NCBI GenBank assembly: GCA_944472155.2 | Contig: OX235279.1 | Coordinates: forward strand, 47,589,564 to 47,653,563 | Length of the DNA: 64,000 nucleotides | Source: Trichobilharzia szidati | Lineage: Eukaryota > Platyhelminthes > Trematoda > Strigeidida > Schistosomatidae | Reading direction: 5' to 3' | Part shown: piece after piece, positions 24,701 to 37,300 of the stretch | How positions within the stretch are numbered: the stretch's first letter is position 1 | How the letters are laid out: every line of letters starts with the position of its first letter | Notes under the pieces: generated by a model | Told to the model about the DNA's origin: nothing | What the model saw: only the letters and a program-made list of their open reading frames with translations | Database searches by the model: none | Program-made: the position numbers and the translations under genes

Positions 24701-27065
24701 TATTCATGATTCAAGGTTTATTTCAATTTCAGATATCAATCTCATCATTCTTCTCTAGGGCATATACCTCAAGCCGGTCAATAAATCAATTATTAAATAA
24801 ATTTTCACGTTTACTTTCAGACACGAAGGCATGTTTGTAGTCAGTGTCCCAAAGCATTTGTCACACCAGGCGACTTAAGAAAACATGAGTATACACACAA
24901 CGGGGAATGGCCATTCCGCTGCCAATTATGTGACCGTGGTTTCGCAACGGAACGTAATTTAAAGTCCCATGAGGTCACTCATACAGGTAAGCAGAGTTTG
25001 CACTTAATTTGATCATTGAATCTCCCTATAAATATGCGTATGCACATGTAGAATTCTTAATGATAATTTAACCTCGGTGTCGTATGACATAAAACTGCAC
25101 TGCCATCAGAAGTGATAAAGGGCACACTGAAGAAAGATTCTCTATGAACTATGTTCAGTAAAACCCTTCTGAATGAAAATTAAAGACAGTTGTACAAACA
25201 ACTTTTTTTAAATCGTATACTTTTGAATCCTCAGATGAGGAACTGCTGGACACAGCGGAAACAATCAATAAGGAAATAAATTTAGTGAAATTCTTTTTCT
25301 AATGGTTTATTTATCAGATTAATGAATTTCAAAAAATTGGTCATTTTGTTTTATTTAGGTCGAAAACCGCATACATGCACTGTGTGCGGCAAAGGTTATG
25401 CCCAAGAAAGTTCAATGAAAACACATATGCGTACTCATCAAAGTGAGTTGATTATCTCTTTTATATTTTGAAATACGTGTTGAATTTCTGCTTGTTAAGT
25501 GTACAAGAACAGACAGAGTACTGTAAAATACATTTTAAATATTAAAGGTAGTAGGTTTATGAGAAAGACTTAGTATTGCTGGGATTATGTATATGAAGAT
25601 TGAGATCAAGACGCGATTTCAGTGCAACTAGGCAATAATGCCCAATGGAAATTTAGTTTATCTGAGTGCTACTCAGATGAAAGAATAACACTTTTCAATA
25701 TGTGAAGTCAATGAAACAGGGTCTGACAGAACAGTACAACCTTATGGCTATTAGCAAATAAACTTCAATTATACTGATATTTTTAGAAAATTATGGACAC
25801 ACCGTGATCCGAATCAGCAGTATTTTAAGAATTAACGCGACTGTAGTAGATCAGCAGGTGTGATATTGTTGACACTATATGAGGACGCAATAAGTGTCTG
25901 TAATTAGCAGTATGCTAGAGCAGACAAATACTTCTATAATTTCTAGTTTCATTGGTGTTATGTACTATTGAAGTATTGAACAGCACTTGGTGGTATATAT
26001 TACAACTTTTTGTGAATTTTACTATAAATGTGAACTGTTTAACGAAATCTCTTCATTCCCCTTAATTTAGAAGAAAATCACGTTACACCAAAAAGTAAAA
26101 GAACTTCAGGTATCTTGAACACTAGAAATGAATTATCCTCTAATTCCCCCAAAACGGCAGAAACTCATTTACAAAACAAAAAGCTTTCGAGAAATGTCAG
26201 AGCAAAATTTTCAGAGGAAAGTGGTGTAATAAACTGTTCCAGAAACGAAAGTGTAGTTGCTACTCCCGATGCATACCAGTCGTTTAAAATCTCAGCACCA
26301 CAAACTCAGACCTACTCAGAGCAGTATGCCTCTGCATTCTCTGCACCTAAACGTCGGACAAATCAAATTCAAGAGGTTAATTTTCAAAATGTGTCGACTC
26401 CCCCTAATCATTCTTCAATATATTCAGTACAACCTCAACTTCCAGTTGCTACAATGTCTTCTACACTAACGTCCTACCCGACCGATTCACCTTCATTTAA
26501 TCAATTATCGCAGCTTTATGAAAGATATCAAATACTGTACAACTATTATATGAAGGCGATGAATGTGGGATCCACGGGGCAAATGAATGTTCAGCAGAAC
26601 CCCATTCTACAGAATATCCCCATCATCGCGCCTGCACAGAACGAAACTCTTCTAACGCCAACATGTTTATATCCCCCAAATATGAATCCTATTAATCAAC
26701 CGTTCATGTGCGAATCCAACTTATCAGCGCTACCTCAACAGTCTCCTCATGCTTCGTTAGTGAATCAATCTGATCTAATGAACATTTCCCATTATAATTC
26801 TACGTGGTCACCTAACTCAATCAATCCATACAATCATAACGCCGAAATGAGCAGTACTTTCTTCAGTCATAATGCATTTAACGATTCACAGTTCACTGTC
26901 AATAAACCAACATATTCAGATATAAATATCACTAGTATTACAAATAACCACAATAATAATAATAATATTAATAATCATACGCCAAATGATATAAACATGA
27001 TAGATATTCAGGCTTTAGACTATTCCACAAAGGCGTTATCAAAAATGGATAAGTTATCCGATTGA
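21747..27065 (+). CDS. C2H2 zinc-finger protein, seven coding exons
   Basis: Exons: 21747-21840, 22487-22581, 23308-23869, 24050-24219, 24821-24986, 25359-25442 and 26071-27065. All introns are GT...AG, the phases agree and the total is 2166 nt, or 721 residues plus stop. An in-frame TAA at 21726-21728 supports the ATG. Six fingers follow C-x2-C-x12-H-x3-H at about residues 229-249, 257-277, 285-305, 313-333, 341-361 and 369-389. Linkers are TGERP and TGQRP (canonical-like), then NTRRH, NGEWP and TGRKP. Two introns split the Gly codon of a TG linker, a common C2H2 layout. Residues 1-228 are Ser/Thr-rich with DSGIGTT near the start and a basic RRRQRRM just before finger 1. The tail (391-721) is Asn/Ser/Gln/Pro-rich with a poly-Asn run, as in transcriptional regulators. 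It is probably a nuclear DNA-binding protein; its targets and orthologue are unknown. Earlier 5' exons cannot be excluded. Confidence 0.9.
21992..22165 (+). mobile_element. SINE-L fragment inside intron 1 of the zinc-finger gene
   Basis: Head with TTCGATGGTTGAATGGTAG and a B-box-like GTTTCGACTCC, then a CCAGGCGTTAATAAG block and a decayed body. It lies in the sense direction, 150 bases after the exon 1 donor. An open frame over it (22004-22435) is not a gene. Confidence 0.7.
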
Positions 27066-27128
27066 AACTTGAGCTAGAAATCATTTAATTTACTATCTAA
27101 TTTATTTCTCTGGCAGCGTATCTGTGAT

Positions 27129-27134
27129 AATAAA
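27129..27134 (+). terminator. Polyadenylation signal of the zinc-finger gene, proximal
   Basis: AATAAA, 64 bases after the stop codon. A second AATAAA lies at 27227-27232. Either or both may be used. Confidence 0.55.
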
Positions 27135-27239
27135 ATACACACTATAAACTTGAACAATTTAAATGACTGTAAAATAGCGCCATTTGCAAATAATGTGTAT
27201 ACATCATGCAACATTTAAATAAGCTTAATAAATAACTTG

Positions 27240-29037
27240 TAAATACTAATTATATCCTCACTTTAATTAAATACGCCTTTATCAGAAGTTTTTACTCGTA
27301 GATTTTGATTGTTAATCTGAAAGAAAAAATGTGGTAAATTGTGCAGTTTAACTCATTTTTCAGTGTTTCATCTACAAAGTGTTATTGATCAGTAGTTTTT
27401 TCTGTTGTTTGGAGTTAGGTCCTTGAGTTGTAGGGAACCCATCGACAAACTTGTGTACTGCATTATCAGCATAGTAGTGTTGTGGCTGGCAGTTTTGATT
27501 TCCACTAATTTCAGTAGTTTAATCAAAAGAGTAAAAGAGAATTAGTTTTTTAATCTTTTTTCCACAACAGACATCAACTTGTACAATTCAGTTAAAAGAT
27601 GTTCGAGAAATTAGGCATAACTACAGCCTGCTCAAGTTAGCATTTTGATAAGAGAAGACTCATCTCCAGCTTTAATGAACTTCGACTGATGTGAATCACA
27701 CACTGCTACTCTTGTAAGAGTATTAAACAATCACGTTGTGCTTTTTTGCTAATTTTCTGAGGAATATAGGGAAGCGTAATAGAAGAAATAAAATTATGAA
27801 TATCATTATTATTGTATCCGTTGGTGAGTTCGCTTGCTTGAAACATCTAGAATTTACAATCGAAGTTTACATTCAACAATATCTCGCAGATATTCACAGT
27901 TGCATACTGACGAGGGTGTTTGAGTTTCAAGTTGATTCAATTTAACAGCACAATAAGTACCACTGTTCTTAGCTTCAACATACATTTCTAGTGTGATTAA
28001 TGTAAACATAATGAGCGTGATGGTGAGAGTATTATCACATTAGCATATTATGTGAAGAATTTCGACTACCCATCCTTGTGATGACAATTTACATTTAATA
28101 ACTCAACTTTTATCCATATATAAAGACAAAATAAGAATTTCATATGCACTGAGTGTTTTACTTTTCCTGTTGTTTAATTTTCCTTTACTACAAACAAACT
28201 GCCATCATGAATTAATTCCGATTTGTAGATTAACTGGATGCTTTTCCTGATACGGTTTTACTGTCTGGGCTGGACGGTTCAACAATTGTTAGGCTTTCAA
28301 TGAATTTAAGTGCTTAGAGAACACAAACATACCAAAATCTCGTTATTCTATTCTAAATTATAAGAAAGACTCTTTAGACAGACATTCAGTTCCGGAAACA
28401 ACAGGCTGATATACGAAGGCTTTTTCACTTGTTCAGTTATACAATATTCTTTTTTTAAACGCATCGTTTACATAATTCTTACCGCCAGTCGAATGGTACT
28501 CATATCTGCCAATCAGTGAAAACTTTGCCGTTTTCTGTATGCTTAGATATGCAAGGTGTTGCAGAGAGGAGACGGAATATTAGGAAAAGAATTAACTGTG
28601 TAACTGACTCAGTTAAACGATATTCATTCATTAACAGATTGGGTGAAAATTAGAATGAACAGTGCATAAATGGGATTTTTCCTATATTTCTATATACTAT
28701 TTATCATATAATTAGGATGATAACATAAATTTTAGTTGTACAATGTAATCTGTGAAGCATTTAAGCATATGGCTGATAATATTTGATTGTTCTCAAGTTG
28801 AATTTCATTGTGATATCAGTTAAAGAGACAGATTATTTAAGCAATAGTCTCACAGATGTAGAAAGAAATAATTGTTTGAAAATGTGAAAGTCTTAAGTGG
28901 TGCTTTTAGACATCCAGTTGATGAACATCAGGTAAATTTGTCCTCAATTTTGCTTTATTGTATTGATCTTAGCATTAGATTCGGGTTTCATACGCAATTT
29001 TCTAAAAACTCCATACATGTGAAAGAAAAAAGTTATT
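27240..29037. other. Intergenic downstream of the zinc-finger gene
   Basis: AT-rich with no supported gene. A 69-codon frame at 27736-27945 has no recognisable features. Confidence 0.35.
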
Positions 29038-29225
29038 GCATCGGTGGATCAGTGGTAGAATGCTCACCAGCCGTGAAGGCGATCCAGGTTCGATTGTCAC
29101 ATTCACTCATCTTTAAATCACCTAAGTTTCGACAAGAGGGAAGGTAAGGTATAAGACTAACAGTACCATTCAGTAAAATAACAACACCACCACTATTGAT
29201 ACTTCAAAGCTTGAGACTTAAAGGA
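29038..29225 (+). mobile_element. SINE-L, decayed
   Basis: Head with GCATCGGTGGATCAGTGGTAG and B box AGGTTCGATTGTC at about 29088, then a GAGGGAAGGTAAGGTATAAG block. The tail is barely recognisable. Confidence 0.6.
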
Positions 29226-30516
29226 ATGTGTGGCGGTAGGTAATTATTAGCCACAGCATTCATCACTGAACATTGGATACTAAACCTCACTGTTCAAATC
29301 GATTTGTTTAACTGGTTGAAGGAATTGTTTAGCTGAAGGCTTACAGTCAAGCATCCACACCATTTGGTACGCACTCGTGTTACGTTCGTTCGCTCATGCA
29401 TGATCTCTAGCTAGTTATTCAATTATCCTCGCACTGCAATTTGGTCCCGAAGTATACATCGTAATTTGGACAATCATTCCTGGTGTTTTACTTTGCCTTT
29501 GGTCTACGCGAAACAAATACTACAGAAGTTGTGAGTATTAGATCTTGAGTTAGTATAAACCGTACTGTTCGTGAACGTCAACACCCTCAGCCTCTAAAAA
29601 TGCAAAAAATACATATTATTTGCTCAGCATCACTGAATTATCTGTATGCGCCTGAAGAAGCAATCAAATGGTATGAACTCATGACAAAATTATGACACAA
29701 TAATAATAATTATAACGATTATGATTATTTTATTTGTAGAAGTATTATGACGCAAGCAGATAAGCAGCTTAGAATAAATATGAGATGGAAATTATTATTA
29801 TCATTATTATTATTAGCTAAATGTGCTTCAAAAGCTGCTTACACTTGCTATATATCCTTTACAATAGTCATATGAATTAATTCTAATCTACTTTAAGTGC
29901 GCATCATAAGTTTGTGCGACTGATAGAGAGGTATACGTTCGTATGTGTGTATGTATGTGTGAGTGGGTGCGTGCGTGTAATTACGGATGGTTCAAATTTC
30001 TCTAATACTAATTAATCTCCGTGACTTGATACTATTATCAATATTATAACCTACACCGCCCACCGCATCTTTAAGTATAAGCTACCACTTAACTTAATTC
30101 ATGATGAAAACTAGTCAAATGGGACTATTTTCAAGTGTCATGAGGATCATTTGTATGTTAAGAATATATATATATATATGCATAATACATATATATACTC
30201 TCCCCTCCTATTCTGTACTAATGTAATCTTTTATTTAGGGAAATATCACGTTCAGTTTTACCAATTCTTCTGAATCTTGTTTCATTTTTATGCTTTTTTT
30301 TGTCACACTGATCTTTTTGGAGTAAAGAGGATAAGGAATATCATAAATTTATCAGCGGTTACTATGATGGGCATAATTATCACAAATAGGTCAGTAAACG
30401 GCTACTACTTGCTGTTTAAAAAAACAGTATACAGCACTGTTACGATCATACAACTGAGATGGATTACAGCTTTGTGTTTTCTGGATAATGTTATCTGTAA
30501 AAGCGTTTTAAATTAG
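29226..30516. other. Intergenic, nothing recognised
   Basis: ATT/TTA trinucleotide runs at 29700-29735 and 29785-29815, and a TATG/TG stretch at 29940-29975. A TA run lies at 30164-30179. No gene supported. Confidence 0.4.
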
Positions 30517-30842
30517 TTACAGGATTTCGTCAAGAGCTGACATTGGTTAGATAACCATTGTAAAACCTGGTAGTACTGTACAGCTGTTTCGTCCTAGTTT
30601 GGGACACTTCATCAGTATGCATCCACTGGGGTTCGGATGCAGGACCTTGTGGTTACAAGGCGAGCTCGTATACCGATAAGCCACTGGGACCCTATCCAAC
30701 GGCCCATGAATTATAACTTCTGCCAATTTACGATATAGTGTAACCAGTACTCCCAGGTTTTACAACGGTTCTCTAACCAATGTCATCTCATGATGAAATC
30801 CTGTAACGAAACAACCAAATCCCTTCAAACCAATACTTGAAT
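30517..30842. mobile_element. SINE-H fold-back insertion with perfect 12-bp target-site duplication
   Basis: Flanked by GTTTTAAATTAG at 30505-30516 and 30843-30854. Inside, 30517-30750 is a minus-strand SINE-H (tail, hammerhead 30573-30620, tRNA-like head with GTTCGGATGC on the top strand, leader). 30751-30842 is the SINE tail again in plus orientation, ending with the full CAAACCAATACTTGAAT terminus. The two tails form inverted arms of about 65 bases. The hammerhead stem III and GAAA are intact, but C3 is A and A9 is U, so it should be inactive. Confidence 0.85.
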
Positions 30843-31314
30843 GTTTTAAATTAGCTTTCTGTTAGCGTCACTAACAATGAGCAACATTTTACACGACAAC
30901 TCTAAAGCAGTAAATTATAATGACTTACGAAGACTGAGCATGCGTCACCCAAATAGTGTTTCTTTTATTGCTGCTCGTCAATTAAGAACGATGTGAGGCA
31001 AAAAAAGAAATGAAGGGTAATTTTCATCATTTCTAGCTAGAATATCATTTCAGGATGTGTAGATGAATTTCAGTAACTGGGATTTTTAGTCACCCTACCG
31101 TTTTAATCAGAAATCTGCTAAATGATTTGTTTATTTGATCAATAGAAATCTCCAACTGAAATCTATAGTTCACCATCCTCTTTTTTTGTTCTAAGGTGGA
31201 GCCTCTCAACAGGGCATGAATATAACCCTTCACAGCAGTGATACCTAGTTCAACAGTATTTGACCTGACTTTAAAAGTAAGTTGCTCACGGGACTCCAAC
31301 ATCCCATAACCTTT

Positions 31315-31485
31315 GGGAGTGATTAGGACTCTCGCCGAGCATGCACATGGTCCTGGATTCGATCCCCTGCCGACGCATACTCGATATCAATGGTTGGCTT
31401 ACAAAATTGAGCTACCTATATCACATGCTGAAAATTCCTTACCGGTACCAAAACTGCGGTGTGGAATCAAGCTATAATAAAAAAT
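31315..31485 (+). mobile_element. SINE-3 copy, decayed
   Basis: It shares with 39897-40079 and 52685-52880 the head GATTAGGACTCTCGCCGAGC, the B box GGATTCGATCCC, the TGCTGAAAATTCC block and the GTGGAATCAAGCT end before an A-rich tail. The first bases of the head are lost. Confidence 0.8.
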
Positions 31486-31962
31486 AATAAAAATGTATCC
31501 GTTTGTCTAGCAAAATTATCAAAAGTAATTGCTCAGGTAGGGTAGAATGTCTCACTATATAATCGCTTGTCTATAATCGCAGTTATGATTTAATTTATTG
31601 CTTCTGCTCATTCGTTGATAAAAAAAATATTTAGTGGAAATCAATTTGTGCGGTTTATTATTTACTGGTACAAATGGAGCAAACCTTTAAGAAGAAGAAG
31701 AAAATGTATATCTATAGCTGATAAAGGATATTATATCATGAATGTATAGCTGATAAGCTTAATTGTGAATTTACTCATAACATGCAAAATTAAGTGCTTG
31801 AAGGGGGTAAAGACAAAGGTGGGAGGCAGAAGAAATGGTTGTTTTTATTCTAAATGTAAATATCCGTTTATGTTTGAGTCTTAAACTAGACTGTTTCATG
31901 GTGTGGACGGATCAAGGGATTCTAAATACTACTATACCTATATATATTATGTTATATGACTG

Positions 31963-32130
31963 CACGTTCCCAGCAGTAGCTTTTTTACGGGATGAGGTCG
32001 CTAGTCTCACGCCCAGCATTCCGTCTTAATCAAGCTTATTACCAGATAAGTAAGATTCAGGTGTGCGTTGGCTGGGAATTGAATCCCGAACCACTCGCTT
32101 GGTTGGCCAGTGTTCTCTGAGCTAAGATCA
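31963..32130 (-). mobile_element. SINE-L, truncated
   Basis: Minus-strand body (GCGACCTCATCCCGTAAAAA) and head with B box GGGATTCAATTCCC. The tail is cut close to the GGAACGTG motif. Confidence 0.7.
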
Positions 32131-35100
32131 TGTGACTACTACACTTGCTTATAAGTTAACTTAGCCATCAGGTATATTTTATTTCAAAATGTGCTCATTT
32201 TCAATTATGGAACAAGAAATCTCTGGATATCTAGTAAAATATCGTTTAGTTTCTCACTTATTCCTCTCTAGTAAATCATAGTTTTATCCCTGGGAAAGTG
32301 GTAAGAAATGTGTAATGTTACCTGCACTAGTCTGTCAGTAGAAAGTATGAAAATGGTGAATTAGCGTGCCACTGCTAGACAACAGTTATTGTCATTTTAA
32401 GTAGCAACTTCCATTGTGTTTTCAAATACCAATGGTAGTTTGACTGGGTTGAAATACTTCCGTGGCATATCTATCATTAACAGTCAGTGCTACATCACCT
32501 GTCCATCGAATTCACTTGGTTACACTTTATTTTGACCATCTGTCTAAGTCCTTTAAGAACAATCTGTATTCATGCGCATTCCTAAAATGGCTTTCAACAT
32601 ACAGCTTAGTGTGTTCTGAATTTAGAAATACGTCATTGGTTGGAGGATATTGCAGATAGGAAAATTCCCGTAGAAACATAAAGTGTAGATTACTGTTTTA
32701 CATGAAGATTACGTATAAGAAGTAAATGAAGCCAAGCCGAAAGTTCTTAATTCTAAATAAACATGCTGTTCAGAATAAAGCTGTTATTATTAAAACTCGA
32801 ATTCATAGCATTACTGAAGTTCTATTATATTTAACAGTGTTTCCTAATAACTGAATAATTACTCAGAGTCCTAGCCACATGTGGAATTTTTTATCTGCTT
32901 GCGGATCACAAACAAACACTGTTCTAACTAAACTTGTTCTTTCAGCGGGATCACTGTAAGACCAATAGAAAAAAAACGCATTACTTTTATTGACTTCATT
33001 ATTCTGTCATTATCCGACATAACCAATAAATCCTCGAACAACTACGCATCTCATATGAGTCTTAGTGACTAAAACAATAAAGGTGGGTTACGAAACAACA
33101 AATGACAAGCCCTCATAATCTCCATTCTGTTTCTGTTTCATTCCATAGCTCGAATTGACGAATCTGTATTGAATTGTCATTTCTATTGAGATAATCTTCA
33201 AGATCACTGATAAATGAGAATGATAGCACTCATCATTCTGACAGAAATAGTATTATTATTATCATTAATGGTAGTAGTAGTATTAATAGCAATAGTAAGT
33301 CTATACATCCACAGAGTAAACGACCAGGACTGTGAGTTAATTACCCAAACACTTCCATATAATTTGATAACTTCTTACCTGACACACTATTGAAATCGAC
33401 AACACAAACACGCATAAAACTATTGTAACACTTAACCCTAATGAAACTGGAGGAAACAATTAAACAGTGAGGGATGAGATTGACTACTTAAAGATTATTT
33501 TTTTCTGTCTTGAAAGAAGGTAATAAAACACTCACTTTAAAAAATTTTTAATAAATAAATATATCCGAAGTGATTATCTCATGCACGAATGATTTGACAT
33601 ATGCCAAAACGATCTATGATAAATAGTCAGACTGGTACATTCAGGTTCCAAAAATAGCACACCCCTAAAAATGAATTAGCCAGCGATGATGATGATATAT
33701 CTGTGGTCATTGCATTATTTTACGATCACATCCATCTCATATCTAACATAGCTTTTTTTGTTTAAAAAAAATTTATGGCTCATATATTGTATGGTGTTCA
33801 CACAGCTTCGTTTTTTGCTTACGTTGTCTCTCCCACCCCTTTAGAAGGCTAGGAGAATAAAAAAAGCTGAGGTGACCCATCTATTATTAATGTGTTTTTT
33901 CTCATTACATATTGACGAATGTGTATGTCAGTTGTGTGTTTGTGTGTTTGCATTCCATTATTAGTAGATTAAAGAGTTGTATGCAGTGATGACGCAATCG
34001 AAAAACCAGCAACCTGAATATGAGAATTTCGAAATTTAATCACCTGTCCATTGAATCATAAAAAAGTAGAAGAAAAGGGTTGGGAGAGGGTGGAGTGGAA
34101 AATGAGACAAGTAAAGTAGGGCAGATAAAGAGATAAAAATAGTCGGGAGTAGCAAAGACTGACTGACTGACTGACCCCAGTGTTTCTTGTCTAATCGTAA
34201 GCAATGCTTTTAGTATATCACTTTTGCTGTAGAGAAAAGAAAATGGCGGAGAAATTAAAATTTGTTATTAGCTTGTTATATATATATAAGTAATCTTATC
34301 TAATCTAATCCAACTGTGAAAACACACACAAAAAAAAACAACACACCAACTGACACAGTAGGCTGGAATGCCCCCTAAAATCTCTTTTTTCACTAACGAA
34401 TTCAATCATTCTGGATTGATTTAGATAAGCGAAGTTAGGATGAATATGGTGGAGATTGACATGAAGTATAACAAAGACGAGATAAACAGTATAAGAACTG
34501 GTCTCTTTTTGATCTCTATGATTTACTCCCCTTAGTTGTGATAAATAACCTCCATGAAATAAGGTGAACAATAGTCGGTGGTAGCATAAACTTATTGCGT
34601 ATTATTTGATACATGGTATATTGTTTCATACTGTGAAATAAAATTAAACAAATCAAATTCCATCATATTAAAAAAAAGGAATTATGCTAACTTGATTAAA
34701 ATGGTGGATCAGATTAGTATTGTGGCGAGTGCTACTGATAAGAGTGATCAGTAGTATATAAAGATATGTTCATCGGCATTAAAAACATCAAATTGCAGGC
34801 AGATACATTTGATTTCAGAGAAGGCAAATGATACAGCGTGTGCAGATACATAGGAGATGTGAAATGAACACAAAGAAACACAATATGAAGGAAAGCCAGA
34901 TACACCACAACACGAAGATATGTGCAAATGGTGCTTTGAAAATAAGCTGTACATAATTTGACCATATAAAGATACCAATTTCCGAATAAACATTCCTTTA
35001 ACACGTCTTACTTCTTCTACCGTTGCAGTATGTCGGTAGGGGCAATGGTCGGATTAACTATAAGAAATGGAGAGACAACTAATATTTCACAGTAAATCCA

Positions 35101-35547
35101 TTTCAGAAATATAGTGTAGCTATGAATGTTGGATTATTAGGCTATGGAAATTGTACATCTGTTCCGTCACAGTACTTACCTCATTAGCTAGATTGACAAT
35201 TTTTTCTGAGTACTCATCAGTCAGAGAATAAAAGAATCAGGTATATAATTCCTGTAATATGTCATAGATGCCGCCCCGACAGTAGAAGAGTAAATTTAGA
35301 AACAAACATCTTGAACAAGTTGCGAACATATACTGTTTACGTTGGCTGTGTCACAGAAACTTTCATAGGACAGTTGTATGACACACAATTACTTGGAATT
35401 TGTGCTTCTAGCGGTGAGTGAGTACACGGAGTAATATAAGCTGCTTTTGATTAGCAAATCCTACACCTTCAAGCAATAGATTATTCTGTGATTTATTAGA
35501 AAAAATTTAGAACAGAATAATTGGTTATGTATGACGAAATGAGATCC
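32131..35547. other. Intergenic, nothing recognised
   Basis: AT-rich with short AC/GT and TA runs (for example 34272-34289). Open frames of up to about 90 codons at 34305-35004 have no supporting features. Confidence 0.35.
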
Positions 35548-35850
35548 TCAAGTGTTGGCTAGCAGGGACATGATTGGTTATAGGTCTGATCATGAGCTGA
35601 GATCAGTTGGAAAGCCAGTGGAAAACTAGGGTTCAATGAAGAGTTGTTTCATCCCAGTTTGGGAATCTTCATCAGTACGTACCCACTAGGGTTCCAATGA
35701 TTTGGATGGTCTACGAGCTCGCCTTGTAGCTGGAAGGACTTGGGTTCGAACCTCGGTGGATGTGTACTGTTGAGGAGTCCCTGACTAGGACGAAAAAGCT
35801 GTCTAGTACTACCTGGTTTTCCAGTGGTTCTGCTACTGATATCAGCTAGT
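35548..35850. mobile_element. SINE-H fold-back pair
   Basis: A minus-strand SINE-H tail and hammerhead (35548-35692) is followed directly by a plus-strand tRNA-like head (35705-35765, B box GGTTCGAACC), hammerhead (35766-35815) and tail. The junction falls in the B-box region of the minus copy, a different position from that in the other fold-backs. Both ribozymes have lost C3: it is A in the minus copy and U in the plus copy. Confidence 0.75.
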
Positions 35851-36116
35851 AATCTAGATTAGAGACCCTAACAACTGGTCTACATTTTTATAGAATAAGC
35901 GCATAAATTCACTTGCCCTAAAATATTAGGCATAAAAGCTGTTTATAGCATTGCGATACGCTAATTCACTCGACGTGCTGATATTCTTCTTCTTCTCTGA
36001 TATCTTTGAGGAGCCCAGATGGCTTAGAGACGCAAATTATTACTTCATTTCAGATAAATCCGTACTGGCAAAATAAACACAATCGTAATTCATAGAATTC
36101 TATATCATAATACAAA

Positions 36117-36185
36117 CCGAACGCAATGGAGACGTGCGGCTGAAGCCCTATGTTCCTCTAGGAACTAAAGGAATCAATAATAATA
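36117..36185 (+). mobile_element. Very short RTE LINE 3'-end insertion
   Basis: Only about 70 bases of the LINE 3' end are present, beginning CCGAACGCAATGGAGACG and ending in an AAT-repeat tail. It is very close to the end of the full copy at 63205-63280. ATAATACAAA flanks it at 36107-36116 and 36186-36195; the repeat overlaps the AAT tail, so its true length is uncertain. It is a strongly 5'-truncated, fairly recent insertion. Confidence 0.8.
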
Positions 36186-36549
36186 ATAATACAAAATTCA
36201 TGTACATTGGATTTTACTGCAATGGTAAGAGTTTTTATTGGAGAAGTGAAATTCCTGATAGTAAAGGGAAATCATAACAGCTGAAAATATTGGGTTTCGC
36301 GACGGGAATACTTCCTGAGCCAATTATGACATTTGATTTTTGCTAAGTTTCAGTTAATATGACAAGGAACAAGTGAACACAATGCAAGTGGATAAAAATG
36401 ATGGTAACATGAGAGATGTTAATGGATGCTTGGTAAATATCTTAGATTAAGCTCTTAAGGCATTGTTAGCGGAGTTTTTGAACTGTTAATAGTTATGGAA
36501 GTTCATAAATAGCAAATACTGCTGTTATTAGGAGGGGAAATCAACCGAC

Positions 36550-36800
36550 GAGGTTGTGAAGTCACATCGATTGAAATGGTTAGGACGGGTAGTGTTAGCT
36601 GACATAAGATCAGGTTGGTGGTCAAACCAAGATATTGCTTCATTAGTCACTGAAATCCACAACAGTCAGTTTGAGCCACATAGGAACGCGAGGATGGGGT
36701 CCTCGCGATGGTAAGAACCAAACCAATGGCTAGAGACAATTGGTGATATGGCTGAAGGTCGGCGTTGTCAATGACGGCGCAGATGCATCCACTCCTTGTG
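36550..36800 (+). pseudogene. LINE C-terminal fragment (lineage different from the FADD RTE)
   Basis: The plus-strand frame near 36570 reads RLKWLGRVVLADIRSGWW, followed by a segment with RNARMGSSRW and a WLETIGDMAEG-like end. This is the C-terminal signature of RTE-type LINEs, but it is unlike the C terminus of 60229-63280. It may belong to the same lineage as 1-1190. No open frame spans it. Confidence 0.6.
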
Positions 36801-37232
36801 ATTTATAATATCCAGTAAAATTCTATTGTTCTTCCATATTACTATTCTTTCTGCCGATTACTGTTTATTATCTCTCTTTTCAGTCTCTGATTACTCTTTT
36901 CCCTTGCTTTGTATGCTACATAGAGTACGGCAACTCGAACTGCTGCACATCTGTGCAAAGTTCGATGTTGAAACCAGTCAGCCGGCTATTATGATGTTTG
37001 CCAAATATGTGGCTGAAGCGATGGTCATTTTCAAATGAGTACAGTTCACTGCAAAATGCTATAGGCATAAAGTCAAAGTAGTCCAAAACACATTGTAATA
37101 TTTCTATAGGATATCGGTTGAATAACATTCATGGTTTATATGATCACGATATCGGTTTCAGCCTAACAGCCCTATAATTCAAGCACTTTACTTTAAATCA
37201 CTGAAAATACCCATTGAGTCTTGAAGAAAAAA

Positions 37233-37300
37233 ATGAAAGACAATTCAGGGAAGAAAATTTTCGTTATCAATGTAATCATCTTCCATGAATTGTCTTTTAT
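37233..37300. repeat. Short inverted repeat
   Basis: AAAGACAATTCAGGGAAGA and TCTTCCATGAATTGTCTTT are reverse complements (two mismatches) around a 24-base loop. Purpose unknown. Confidence 0.7.

Noticed and set aside
30573..30620. Hammerhead that looks complete at first sight (CTGATGA and GAAA present)
   Set aside because: When aligned with the family, stem I uses the CTG, leaving A at C3 and U at A9; the alternative register breaks stem II spacing.
34732..35004. Overlapping minus-strand frames with hydrophobic and Cys-rich stretches
   Set aside because: Two frames over the same bases, both AT-driven; no signal peptide plus mature-domain pattern and no splice context.
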